From: CAVQCX01 sp963711095
Lineage (GTDB): Bacteria; Pseudomonadota; Gammaproteobacteria; Chromatiales; Chromatiaceae
Length of the DNA stretch: 64,000 bases
Assembly (NCBI GenBank): GCA_963711095.1
Contig: CAVQCX010000024.1
Coordinates: forward strand, 62,001-126,000
Direction: 5' to 3'
Shown piece after piece: positions 23,257 to 31,716 of this stretch; the first letter of the stretch is position 1, and each line of letters opens with the position of its first letter. The translations under genes were made by a program, and so were the position numbers. The notes below the pieces were generated by a model. That model had not been told where the DNA came from. It worked only from the letters and a program-made list of their open reading frames with translations, and did not search any database.

Positions 23257-23291
23257 CCCCCCTCTCCCGCCGAAAGGGTCGGGGTGGGGGG
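23257..23291. repeat. Dispersed hairpin repeat (CCCTCTCCC...GGGTGAGGG family), degenerate copy
   Basis: CCCCCTCTCCCGCCGAAAGG followed by GTCGGGGTGGGGG is a degenerate copy of a dispersed element. Better copies occur at 31621, 54552, 54648 and 58925. It lies between two convergent genes. Confidence 0.55.
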
Positions 23292-23341
23292 ATCGGGTTG
23301 TTTGAGATCCCGTTTTCGACGACCCTGAGTCCTCAAGCTGT

Positions 23342-23722
23342 CTACTTGCCCGGCTTCCCGAAAGCGATCGGCTGCTGCTTCACATAGGGCTCGTCGAAAA
23401 CCAGGTCGATCGAGAAACTGTCGCCCAGCTCGCGGATTTTGACCTGCTTCAGGTCGGGTAGACGCAGGGCCAGCCAGGCGGTGGTCGCGGCGGCCTGGGC
23501 CTCGTTGTTGGAGGCGATCGCCTGGGCCAGCGCGTTGGCGACGAACCGGGCCTTCTGTCCCAGATCGGGCTGCGCAATGGACTCGCCGTTGCGTCCTGTG
23601 CCTTCGTCCATCCTCTGATCCAGCCTGGCGAGGTACGCCTTCTGGTCGGGGGGCATGAACTTGTTGCGGTCGAATTCGATCTGCGCGATGCCGTTCAATA
23701 GTACGGCCATGATGTCACTCAT
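23342..23722 (-). CDS. Conserved hypothetical protein, 126 aa
   Basis: No named domain is recognised. The soluble product starts MSDIMAVLLNGIAQIEFDR and continues with DQKAYLARLDQRMDEG, FVANALAQAIASNNEAQAA and IRELGDSFSIDLVFDEPY. Composition and codon use are like neighbouring genes, so it is probably real. A second ATG four codons in (MAVLLNG) is also possible. It is alone on the minus strand, convergent with the DUF4340 gene. Confidence 0.6.
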   Translation of the reverse strand: MSDIMAVLLNGIAQIEFDRNKFMPPDQKAYLARLDQRMDEGTGRNGESIAQPDLGQKARFVANALAQAIASNNEAQAAATTAWLALRLPDLKQVKIRELGDSFSIDLVFDEPYVKQQPIAFGKPGK

Positions 23723-23898
23723 TTGGGGTCACTCGTTGGCTCCGACAATGCGCAAGTTAGCGGAACGTCAGTGGAAGGAAGACCTGCCGGGCGTGCGGAG
23801 CTGGCTTGGTGGTAACACATTCGCTCTTTGGTCTCCGGTGATTGTTGGGCTTCATCGCATTCAGCCCAACCTGCCGGCATTTACAAGCCTGCACCGGG

Positions 23899-24192
23899 CT
23901 AGCCGCCGGCGATGGCGGCGACGATGAGCAGTGGCTCCACCCCCCGGGCGACCGCGATCGGCAGGGGGGCGTCCGGCGGCTCCTGGGACAGATCCTCTTC
24001 GCAGGCGAAGAATCGCACCAGGGGGCGCCGCCTTGTGGCCTGATCGCGGATCGTCCCACGCAGCATGGGGTAGCGCGCTTCGAGCGCATCGAGGACCGAG
24101 CTCAAGGTGACGGGCCCGTCCACTTCCAGCTCGATCTCGGGGCCCACGCGCGCCACCGCGCGCAACAGGGACGGCAGCACGATCCGGATCAT
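23899..24192 (-). CDS. MoaD/ThiS-like ubiquitin-fold protein
   Basis: The 97-residue product reads as a beta-grasp protein: MIRIVLPSLLRAVARVG, EIELEVDGPVTLSSVLDALE, RYPMLRGTIRD, LVRFFACEEDL, then VEPLLIVAAIAGG. It ends in Gly-Gly, the feature that MoaD, ThiS and related sulfur carriers need for adenylation and thiocarboxylation. No E1-like enzyme or molybdopterin or thiamine gene is adjacent. Its ATG overlaps the stop of the upstream BNR-repeat gene by 4 bases, so the two products are probably made together. A function in a metabolic sulfur-carrier or conjugation role is inference. Confidence 0.8.
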   Translation of the reverse strand: MIRIVLPSLLRAVARVGPEIELEVDGPVTLSSVLDALEARYPMLRGTIRDQATRRRPLVRFFACEEDLSQEPPDAPLPIAVARGVEPLLIVAAIAGG

Positions 24193-25301
24193 GGAAGCGT
24201 CTGCACCTCGACCGAGAGCACACCGGGAAGATCGTGCACGATCGCAGTCCAGCTGTCTCCGGCATCCGCCGATGCATACACCTGCCCGCCGGTGGTGCCG
24301 AAGTAGACGCCGCAGGGGTCCAGGCTGTCGACGGCCATCGCCTCGCGCAGCACGTTGACGTAACAGTCGCTCTGCGGCAAGCCCTTCGTCAGCGCCTGCC
24401 ACTGGTTTCCGCCGCTACGGCTGCGATAGATGCGCAGCCTGCCTTCGGGCGGATAGTGCTCCGTGTCGCTTTTGATCGGAGCCACGTAGACGGTTTCCGG
24501 CTCGTGCGCGTGGACGTCGATCGCGAACCCGAAGTCGCTCGGCAGGTCCCCGCTCACCTCGTGCCAGGACTCCCCGGCGTCGTCGCTGCGCATGACGTCC
24601 CAATGCTTCTGCATGAAGAGAACACTGGGACGCGAAGGGTGCATCGCGATGCGGTGGACGCAGTGGCCGACCTCGGCCGTAGGGTCGGGCATGAATTCGG
24701 ACCGCAGCCCGCGGTTGATGGGGCGCCAGGTGTCGCCGGCATCGTCGCTCCGGAAGGCGCCCGCCGCCGAAATGGCGGTGTACATCCTTTCGGGATTGGC
24801 CGGGTCCAGCAGAATCGTGTGCAGGCACATGCCCCCGGCGCCCGGCTGCCAGCGGGACCCCTGCTGATCGCGCAGGCCCGGGAGCTCCTGCCAGGTCTGG
24901 CCGGCGTCGGTCGAGCGAAACAGGCCCGCGTCCTCGACCCCGGCAAAGACGGTATCCGGATCGCGCAGCGAGGGCTCCAGATGCCACACGCGCTTGAACG
25001 TCCAGGGACGCGGCGTGCCGTCGTACCACTGGTGGGTGCCGGGGGCCCCTTGGTACTCGAATCGGTTACCCAGGGTCTCCCAGGTCTTGCCGCCGTCGTC
25101 GGAGCGCGGGATCAGCTGCCCGAACCAGCCGCTGGACTGCGACACGTAGATCCGGTCCGAATCGACCGGCGAGCCCTTGAGATGGTAGATCTCCCAGCCA
25201 CCGAAATGGGGGCCGTCGACCTTCCAGCGCGCACGCTTGCCGTCCGAAGTCAGGATAAACGCCCCCTTTCGTGTTCCAACCAGGACCCGAATGTCACTCA
25301 T
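24189..25301 (-). CDS. BNR/Asp-box repeat (sialidase-fold) protein
   Basis: The 370-residue product has repeated Asp-box motifs of the form S-x-D-x-G-x-T-W: RSDDGGKTWETL, RSTDAGQTWQELPG, RSDDAGDTWRPI, RSDDAGESWHEV and ASADAGDSWTAI. These indicate a multi-bladed beta-propeller. Such proteins are often annotated as exo-alpha-sialidase or WD40/YVTN/BNR-like, but no sialidase catalytic set is evident and no signal peptide is seen, so it is probably cytoplasmic. The start at 25301 has GAGGGG upstream. It is translationally coupled to the MoaD-like gene. Confidence 0.82.
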   Translation of the reverse strand: MSDIRVLVGTRKGAFILTSDGKRARWKVDGPHFGGWEIYHLKGSPVDSDRIYVSQSSGWFGQLIPRSDDGGKTWETLGNRFEYQGAPGTHQWYDGTPRPWTFKRVWHLEPSLRDPDTVFAGVEDAGLFRSTDAGQTWQELPGLRDQQGSRWQPGAGGMCLHTILLDPANPERMYTAISAAGAFRSDDAGDTWRPINRGLRSEFMPDPTAEVGHCVHRIAMHPSRPSVLFMQKHWDVMRSDDAGESWHEVSGDLPSDFGFAIDVHAHEPETVYVAPIKSDTEHYPPEGRLRIYRSRSGGNQWQALTKGLPQSDCYVNVLREAMAVDSLDPCGVYFGTTGGQVYASADAGDSWTAIVHDLPGVLSVEVQTLP

Positions 25302-25521
25302 GGTCATCCCCTCGCGGCGCGCTCCGCCGGTGCTCCGGAGTATGGACCAGACGACGCGCGGTGATACGGATATCTTGGTTGGCCAAACCCTTCCGCGGGA
25401 GGGAGACGGGATGGGCCTGAATGGGCCGTGACTCGCCCCGCCGCGGCTGCGCGAATTGTCGCAGAGGCTGGGCAACCGTCGTGCAGGCGCCCGACCACGT
25501 TTCTTGGTCGCGTCCCTGTGC

Positions 25522-28329
25522 TCAGCCCAGGAAATGGACGTCGGTGTCTTCGAGGCGCTCGCCGGGATCATCCACCGGCCGCTCGGACAGCGCGGTGTCC
25601 ACCAGCGCCTGCTGCTGGGCGAGGTGCAGCTTCAGCGAGCCGCAGGCCGGCGACGCCGAGGGCGAGCGGCCGGCGAAGCCCAGGGTCTGATCTGGGCGCC
25701 GGATGGCGCGCAGATGGTGCTGGATCTGGTACCAGGCCCCCTGGTTGCGGGGCTCCTCCTGGCACCAGACGATCTCCCGGGCTCGCGGGTAGGCCGCCAG
25801 CAGCCCCTTGAGCGGGCTGCGGGGGAAGGGGTAGAGCTGCTCCACGCGCACGATCGCGATGTCCTTCAGGGCGCGCTCCCGGCGCGCGGCAAGTAGATCG
25901 TAGAACACCTTGCCCGAGCACAGCACGACGCGGCGGACCGTTTCCGACTCGATCGGGTCCACCTCGGGCAGCACCAGGGCAAGGCGGCCTTCGGTCAGCT
26001 CATCAAGCGTGGACTTGGATTGCGGGTGGCGCAGCAGGCTCTTGGGCGTCATCACGATCAACGGGCGCCGGAAGGTGCGGTTGATCTGGTCACGCAGCAG
26101 GTGGAAGAACTGGGCGGGAGTGGTCGGCACCCAGACCCGCATGTTGAGCTCGGCGCACAGCTGCAGGTAGCGCTCCAGGCGCGCCGAGGAGTGCTCCGGA
26201 CCCTGGCCCTCGAAACCGTGGGGCAGGAACAGGGTCAGCTGGCACAACCTGCCCCACTTGAGATAGCCGCTGGAGATGAACTGGTCGATCACCGGCTGGG
26301 CGCAATTGCCGAAGTCGCCGAACTGGGCCTCCCAGATCACCAGCGTCCCGGGGCTGGAGGTGGCGTAGCCGTACTCGAAGGCGAGCACCGCCAGCTCCGA
26401 GAGCAGCGAGTTGATGACCTCGAAGCGGGGCTGGCCCTGGAACAGGTGCTTGAGCGGCGTGTGGGTGTCACGCCCGTCCTGGTTGTGGAGCACTGCGTGA
26501 CGGTGGGCGAAGGTGCCGCGTCCGGAGTCCTGGCCGGACAGGCGGATCGCAAAGCCTTCGTCGAGCAGCGTGGCGTAGGCCAGGGTCTCGGCCATGCCCC
26601 AGTCCAGAGGGGCCTTCCCGGCCAGCATGCCACGGCGGTCCTCCATGACCTTGGCCACCCGCGGGTGCAGGGTGAATCCCTGGGGCATGCGCAGGGCCCA
26701 GCTGCCGAGGCGCAGCAGCTTGTCGCGGCCTACCCGAGTGTCCACCGGCCTGCCGGGATCGGCGGTGAGAAAGCGCTCCCAGTGTGCCTCGTAGCCGGTG
26801 CGAGAGCCTTGGAGGAACTCACGCACCACTACCTTGCCAGCCTCCAGGGAGGCCCGGTAGGCGTCGATCATGGCGTCGGCGTCGCCCGGCTCGATCACCC
26901 CGGCGGCCACCAGGCGGCGCGCATACAGCGTCCGGGTGGTCTCCATCTCCCGGATGCGCTTGTACATCCAGGGCTGGGTGATCATCGGCTCGTCGGCCTC
27001 GTTGTGGCCGTGGCGGCGGTAACAGACAAAATCTATCACCACGTCGTTGTGGAAGGTCAGACGGTAGTCGAGGGCGAGCTGTGCGACGAAGACTACGGCA
27101 TCCGGATCGTCGCCGTTGACATGGAAGATCGGTGCCTGGATCAGCTTGGCGACCTCGGTGCAGTACAGGGTCGAGCGCGCCTCCTGGGGGTGGCTGGTGG
27201 TGAAGCCGATCTGGTTGTTGACCACCACGTGGATGGTGCCCCCGGTGCCGTAGGCCGGGGTCTTGGACAGGTTCAGCGTCTCGGTGACCACGCCCTGGCC
27301 GATGAAGGCCGCGTCGCCGTGGATGATCACCGGCAGGACCAGGTCTTCCGCGTCATCCTGGTGGCGGTCCTGGCGTGCCCGCACCCCGCCTTCCACCACC
27401 GGTCCGACGATCTCCAGGTGGGAGGGATTGAAGGCCAGAGACAGGCGCACCGGCCCTCCGGGGGTCTGGATGCCGGAGTAGAAGCCCTGGTGGTACTTCA
27501 CGTCGCCGGAGCCGCTGAGCGGATCGGCATCGCCTTGACCTTCGAACTCGGAGAACAGGTCCTCGGGGGCCTTGCCCAGCAGGTTCACCAGTACGTTCAG
27601 GCGGCCCCGGTGGGCCATGCCGACGACGATGTCGGTGACCCCGCGCCGCCCGCCGCGCTGCACCAGCTCATCGAGCAGGGGAATCAGCGAGTCGCCCCCT
27701 TCCAGCGAAAAGCGTTTCTGGCCGACGTAGCGCCGATGCAGGTAGCGCTCCAGGCCCTCGGCGGCGGTCAGGTCGCCGAGGATCTCGCGCCTGACCTGGG
27801 CCGAGAGCTGGCCGGCCCAATCGCCGTGGGTGGACTCCAGTCGTTGCTCGATCCAGCGCCGCTCGTCCGAGGCCGAGATGTGCATGTGCTGGCAGGCCAG
27901 GGTGCCACAATAGACGCGCTCCAGGATGTCGATGATCTCGCGCGCCGGACGGGGATTGAGCGGATCGATGGAGACCACGGAGACCGCCTGCGTGAGGGCC
28001 TGCTCGTCCAGTCCGTAGTACTCCAGGGCCAGCTCGGGCGGGCGCCGGCGCTCCTCGATGCGCAGCGGGTCGGTGTCCGCCATCAGGTGGCCGAGCAGGC
28101 GGTAGGCCATGATCAGGCGCTCGGCGCGGATGTGCGGGTCCTGCGTGGGACCGCCGGGGCTCGGGGTCGAGCCGTCGGCACCGTGCTCGAAGCCGTAGAA
28201 ATAATGGCGCCACTCGGGCGAGACATTCTCGGGCGACGCCTTGAAGGCCTCGTAGAGCTGGTCGATATATTCGGCGTTGGCTGCGTTGATCCCCGAGGAT
28301 CGACGCAGGCTGCCCAGGGGCGTGGTCAT
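25522..28329 (-). CDS. sucA: 2-oxoglutarate dehydrogenase E1 component
   Basis: At 935 residues it has the normal SucA length. It begins with the E2-binding N-terminal segment (INAANAEYIDQLYEAFKASP) and contains the thiamine diphosphate region GMAHRGRLNVLVNLLGK. Further family motifs are KYHQGFY, GDAAFIGQGVV, NNQIGFTTS and RRHGHNEADEP. It decarboxylates 2-oxoglutarate and transfers the succinyl group to the lipoyl E2 subunit in the TCA cycle. sucB and lpd, which normally follow, are not adjacent: the next gene downstream encodes the unrelated BNR protein after 220 bases. The E2 and E3 genes must be elsewhere. Confidence 0.96.
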   Translation of the reverse strand: MTTPLGSLRRSSGINAANAEYIDQLYEAFKASPENVSPEWRHYFYGFEHGADGSTPSPGGPTQDPHIRAERLIMAYRLLGHLMADTDPLRIEERRRPPELALEYYGLDEQALTQAVSVVSIDPLNPRPAREIIDILERVYCGTLACQHMHISASDERRWIEQRLESTHGDWAGQLSAQVRREILGDLTAAEGLERYLHRRYVGQKRFSLEGGDSLIPLLDELVQRGGRRGVTDIVVGMAHRGRLNVLVNLLGKAPEDLFSEFEGQGDADPLSGSGDVKYHQGFYSGIQTPGGPVRLSLAFNPSHLEIVGPVVEGGVRARQDRHQDDAEDLVLPVIIHGDAAFIGQGVVTETLNLSKTPAYGTGGTIHVVVNNQIGFTTSHPQEARSTLYCTEVAKLIQAPIFHVNGDDPDAVVFVAQLALDYRLTFHNDVVIDFVCYRRHGHNEADEPMITQPWMYKRIREMETTRTLYARRLVAAGVIEPGDADAMIDAYRASLEAGKVVVREFLQGSRTGYEAHWERFLTADPGRPVDTRVGRDKLLRLGSWALRMPQGFTLHPRVAKVMEDRRGMLAGKAPLDWGMAETLAYATLLDEGFAIRLSGQDSGRGTFAHRHAVLHNQDGRDTHTPLKHLFQGQPRFEVINSLLSELAVLAFEYGYATSSPGTLVIWEAQFGDFGNCAQPVIDQFISSGYLKWGRLCQLTLFLPHGFEGQGPEHSSARLERYLQLCAELNMRVWVPTTPAQFFHLLRDQINRTFRRPLIVMTPKSLLRHPQSKSTLDELTEGRLALVLPEVDPIESETVRRVVLCSGKVFYDLLAARRERALKDIAIVRVEQLYPFPRSPLKGLLAAYPRAREIVWCQEEPRNQGAWYQIQHHLRAIRRPDQTLGFAGRSPSASPACGSLKLHLAQQQALVDTALSERPVDDPGERLEDTDVHFLG

Positions 28330-28618
28330 GGCGTTATCGGCTGGAGGGTGTCGGGCGCGGCTATGGCATGAAAAATGCTTAGAGACGGGAAGCTGAGTTC
28401 AGCATAAAATATTAAGCAGTGTATGCCTCGTTAGGGGCGATTGTTTGACCTGTGGCAACAACCACGGCGTTGACCTGCCGCCCGCTTGCCGGCGCTGAGC
28501 GCCATGCCGACAGCGCCTCGGTCCCTCTGAGCCATCACGATTCTCGTCGAGTCAGGTGCCGGCGCTACCGCGCTGGCCCCGGACCGGCGACATTGAAAAC
28601 CATAGACAGGATCTCATC

Positions 28619-29554
28619 ATGAAACTCTCATGGAAGGACAGCATCTATCTGCAGCGCGAGCAGCTGGCGCGCCTGCTGCACGGGCCCATGGCGGGGCTGG
28701 CCGACGGCTGCGCCGCCCTGTGGGGGGATCGCGAGGGGCTCAACGGGCTGCTCGCGCAGAGCTTTTCCAGCGTCCCGCACTGCGCCTTCCTGTATTGTGT
28801 GGACGCCGACGGCGTGCAGCTGTGCGATAACATAGGCCCTGCCGGACCGGTGGCGGGCCACTTCGGGCGCGACCGCGCCCAGCGTCCCTATATGAAGGAG
28901 GCGGTGCCGAGCTGGGGATTCCTGCTCTCGGACGCCTATATCAGCATGTCCGAGCACCGCCCGTCGCTGACTGCGCTGCAGGTCGTGCGCGAGGGCTCCC
29001 GTACCCTCGGCTACCTGGGCGCCGACTTCGACCTGCGCAGCCTACCGGTTACCTCCGAGCTCTACGAGGAGCCGGGTTACTGGCGCCAGGTCCGGGGCGA
29101 CCCCGCGATCCGCGGCACCGTGTTCCAGCAGTGCCGTATCGAGAGCCCGATGGACCGCAACCTGGAGCAGGCGCTATCCATCCTCGAGGAGCTGCTCACC
29201 CAGCGGGGGGTCTTCCAGTGCCTGATCCATTTCTCCAGCAGCCAGGCGACCATCTGGACCGTCGACGATCCCTTTCGCTACCGCATCCTGGATCATGAGG
29301 CGCTGACCGATCCGGACATCTGTCTGGTCTATCCATCGCGACCCTATCCGGCCGGCGTGCTGGTCCATCAGGAGGACATCGGGCGAATCCTCGCCACCAT
29401 GCGCGCGTTGCGCTTCGCGGATCAGACCTTTTATCTGCGTACCGCCTCCATCAATCTGTTCAACGGCATGGTGAGCCTGACCTTCTCGTGTGACGGATCT
29501 CACTACATGCCTTACATGGAGCTCCTGCTCAAGGACGTGAGCTTCTGGTTCTGA
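28619..29554 (+). CDS. PDC (Cache-like) sensor domain protein, 311 aa
   Basis: The product starts MKLSWKDSIYLQREQLARLL. The central part has a PDC/Cache signature: FLYCVDADGVQLCDNIG, then FGRDRAQRPYMKEAV and FLLSDAYIS, a pattern typical of small-molecule-binding PAS-like folds. The C-terminal third (LEQALSILEELLTQRGVFQ, then RYRILDHEAL) is not assigned. No signal peptide, membrane helix or output domain is seen. ACAGGA precedes the ATG. It is divergent from sucA across 289 bases, whose centre is AT-rich and likely holds both promoters. Confidence 0.7.
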   Translation: MKLSWKDSIYLQREQLARLLHGPMAGLADGCAALWGDREGLNGLLAQSFSSVPHCAFLYCVDADGVQLCDNIGPAGPVAGHFGRDRAQRPYMKEAVPSWGFLLSDAYISMSEHRPSLTALQVVREGSRTLGYLGADFDLRSLPVTSELYEEPGYWRQVRGDPAIRGTVFQQCRIESPMDRNLEQALSILEELLTQRGVFQCLIHFSSSQATIWTVDDPFRYRILDHEALTDPDICLVYPSRPYPAGVLVHQEDIGRILATMRALRFADQTFYLRTASINLFNGMVSLTFSCDGSHYMPYMELLLKDVSFWF

Positions 29555-29710
29555 GCGGGCGGAGCCGATCGGCCCCGCCCCGGCTGCGTGGGTCTATGCT
29601 GTCTCAATGCCGTTCGGAACATCCTGCTGCTTCGCGTCGATTCCGGAGTGCGGGCGGCCGTGTTGCCGCTTGCCTGGGTGACGGCGGGTCCCCGGATGGA
29701 GGCCAAAACG

Positions 29711-30877
29711 ATGTCGGCTCCGCGTACCCACCAAGCCGTCCTGCTGATGATGGACTTTGCCCGGCGCACCGGGCTCGGCTCCGAGTGCGCCGCGCGCCGC
29801 TATCTGTGGACAGACGCCTTCGCGGTCTGCAATTTCCTCGGTCTGGCACGGGCGACCGGCGACCCGGGCTACCTGCTGCTCGCCCTGCAGCTGGTCGATC
29901 AGGTGCACCGCAGCCTGGGGAGGCACCGTACAGATGATCCGCGCAGCGGCTGGATCAGCGGTCTGGATGAGGGCGAGGGCGAGGCGCATCCGACCCGCGC
30001 GGGGCTTCGCATCGGCAAGGAGCTGCCGGAGCGCTCCGCCGACGAGGAGCTTGACGAGCAGCTGGAATGGGACCGCGACGGGCAGTACTTCCACTATCTC
30101 ACCCAGTGGATGCACGCGCTCGACCAGACGGCGCGGGCCACCGGCCGGCCGCACCTCAATCTCTTGGCCCGGGAGCTGGCCGAGACCGCCCAGGCTGCCT
30201 TCAGCTACCCAACCGCCACCGGCCGGCCGCGGATGCACTGGAAGATGAGCATCGACCTCAGCCGCCCGTTGGTGCTGAGCATGGGCCACCACGACCCCCT
30301 GGACGCCTATGTGATCGACCGGGTGCTGCTGGCCACGGCGGCGCGTCCGCTCATCGGGCCGGACCTGGAGCAGGCGCTCGGCCAGGCCGCGGCGATGATC
30401 GAGGGCGGCGAGTGGGCCACCCCGGACCCCCTGGGCATCGGTGGGCTGCTCTGGGATGCCGCCCGCCTGCAGCAGCTCCCTGCGCTCGGCGGGTCGGCCG
30501 AGCCCGGCCTGGTCGAGGCCCTGCTCACGGCCGCCCTGGCGGGGCTGGAGTATTACGCGCGCCGCGAGGACCCGGAACAGCCCGCCGAATTCCGGCTCGC
30601 CTTCCGGGAGCTGGGCCTGGCCATCGGGCTGCATGCGGTCCAGCGGATGGCCGGGGAGGCGGAGGCGGATCCGCCCGCCACCAGCGCCACGATCCGCGCC
30701 CGACTGCAGATGCTGGGGCGGCACCTGGCGCTCGCCGAGCGCATCGAGTCGTTCTGGCTGGACCCCGCCCATCGGCAAGGCGGCGGCTGGCCCGAGCACC
30801 GGGACATCAACGAAGTGATGCTCGCCACCAGCCTGGTGCCCGACGGTTTCCTGGCGCTGGTGCCCGCATCCCCATAG
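29711..30877 (+). CDS. Uncharacterised helical protein, possible six-hairpin glycosidase-like fold
   Basis: The 388-residue product shows repeated helical segments with phrases such as YLWTDAFAVCNFLGLARATG, YLLLALQLVDQVHRSLG, YFHYLTQWMHALDQTARATG and LATSLVPDGFLAL. This alternation resembles (alpha/alpha)6 barrel enzymes, but I cannot name a family or catalytic residues. The start at 29711 is chosen because GGAGG is 8 bases upstream; the in-frame ATGs at 29588 and 29696 are less likely. Codon bias is strongly native. It converges on a small membrane-protein gene. Confidence 0.7.
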   Translation: MSAPRTHQAVLLMMDFARRTGLGSECAARRYLWTDAFAVCNFLGLARATGDPGYLLLALQLVDQVHRSLGRHRTDDPRSGWISGLDEGEGEAHPTRAGLRIGKELPERSADEELDEQLEWDRDGQYFHYLTQWMHALDQTARATGRPHLNLLARELAETAQAAFSYPTATGRPRMHWKMSIDLSRPLVLSMGHHDPLDAYVIDRVLLATAARPLIGPDLEQALGQAAAMIEGGEWATPDPLGIGGLLWDAARLQQLPALGGSAEPGLVEALLTAALAGLEYYARREDPEQPAEFRLAFRELGLAIGLHAVQRMAGEAEADPPATSATIRARLQMLGRHLALAERIESFWLDPAHRQGGGWPEHRDINEVMLATSLVPDGFLALVPASP

Positions 30878-31151
30878 CGGCGGCTCGGATCGACCTCGGA
30901 CGAGCCGCCCTCAGCCCGATCCCTTGGAGAGCTGGTAAAGGTTCCATTGGTCGACGATAGAGGGTTTCGCCCAGCAGCATGAAGCCCCCGTGGATCGGGA
31001 TGGGCCAGAGCAGCATCAGGCCCGTCAGCGTGAGTCCGGCCAGGCCCGCGGCCAGCCATCGGTTGCGGCGGGCGACCAGGAGATAGACCCCCAGCGCAAT
31101 GCCGAGCACCACCAGCAGTGCGACGGCGTAGAAGGCGAGCACAACGGACAT
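30807..31151 (-). CDS. Small membrane protein, C-terminus possibly frameshifted
   Basis: The first 65 residues look real: a helix VVLAFYAVALLVVLGIALGVYLLV, then RNRWLAAGLAGLTLTGLMLLW and IPIHGGFMLLGETLY. After that the sequence becomes arginine/alanine-rich and runs 71 bases into the opposite gene. In the +1 frame the sequence reads VDQWNLYQLSKGSG and stops at 30911, which would be a more natural end. A one-base indel near 30955 is therefore suspected. Function unknown; it lies 21 bases downstream of another small gene on the same strand. Confidence 0.5.
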   Translation of the reverse strand: MSVVLAFYAVALLVVLGIALGVYLLVARRNRWLAAGLAGLTLTGLMLLWPIPIHGGFMLLGETLYRRPMEPLPALQGIGLRAARPRSIRAAAMGMRAPAPGNRRAPGWWRASLR

Positions 31152-31172
31152 GGGGCTTGCCTCGCGGTCCGC

Positions 31173-31466
31173 TCAGGGCTCGGTCAGCTCGCGCACCAGG
31201 AGGTCCCATTCCTCTGCCAGGCTGATGCCCGCGGGATAGATCGAGCCGGCCTGGCGATGCCAGTAGCGCGAATTCCAGTCATCGCCCTCCTTGCGGTGCA
31301 GATACGCATGGATGCGGGCGGCCATGCGATCGCCCTGGGCCTGCGCAATCTCGTGAGCCCGGCTCCAGTCGCCGACCCCGTCGTACCAGAGAGCGCGCAG
31401 ACAGGGGTCCAGACCGGCGGGGCAGGCGCCGCTGTCGAGGCTGTCGATGAAGGTTTGGTAGCGCAT
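31173..31466 (-). CDS. Conserved hypothetical protein, 97 aa
   Basis: The product starts MRYQTFIDSLDSGACPAGLDP and contains LRALWYDGVGDWSRAHEIAQ, IHAYLHRKEGDDWNSRYWHR and EEWDLLVREL. This is a widespread small family of unknown function whose helical YLHRKEGD-N-RYWYR segment recalls Sel1/TPR helices. The ATG at 31466 lacks a visible Shine-Dalgarno: the 5' flank is a heptanucleotide repeat tract beginning 8 bases upstream. Confidence 0.7.
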   Translation of the reverse strand: MRYQTFIDSLDSGACPAGLDPCLRALWYDGVGDWSRAHEIAQAQGDRMAARIHAYLHRKEGDDWNSRYWHRQAGSIYPAGISLAEEWDLLVRELTEP

Positions 31467-31473
31467 CGATCAA

Positions 31474-31534
31474 ACGGTAGACGGTAGACGGTAGACGGTA
31501 GATAAGACGGTGGACGGTGGACGGTGGACGGTGG
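31474..31534. repeat. Heptanucleotide tandem repeats
   Basis: Four copies of ACGGTAG (31474-31501) are followed by ATAAG and four copies of ACGGTGG (31507-31534). The tract lies immediately upstream of the 97-residue gene on the minus strand and could vary in copy number by slippage. Confidence 0.85.
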
Positions 31535-31620
31535 ACGGGGAAAGGCGGAACGGGGGAGCGGCGAAAGATGGGCGAGGAGCTGTCCTGGCCCGCGCGTGGC
31601 TGCGGAGACGTCCGGTGCGC

Positions 31621-31655
31621 TCCCTCTCCCACCGGGAGAGGGCCGGGGTGAGGGG
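31621..31655. repeat. Dispersed hairpin repeat (CCCTCTCCC...GGGTGAGGG family)
   Basis: CCCTCTCCCACCGGGAGAGG then GCCGGGGTGAGGGG is a clear copy with a perfect CTCTCCC/GGGAGAG stem. It lies in the intergenic space between yceH and the 97-residue gene. Confidence 0.7.
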
Positions 31656-31716
31656 CTCGAAAACAACCGCGGCTCGTGCTCCAGCCGCCGCCGGTGGTCT
31701 ATCCCGACCCGTTCCC

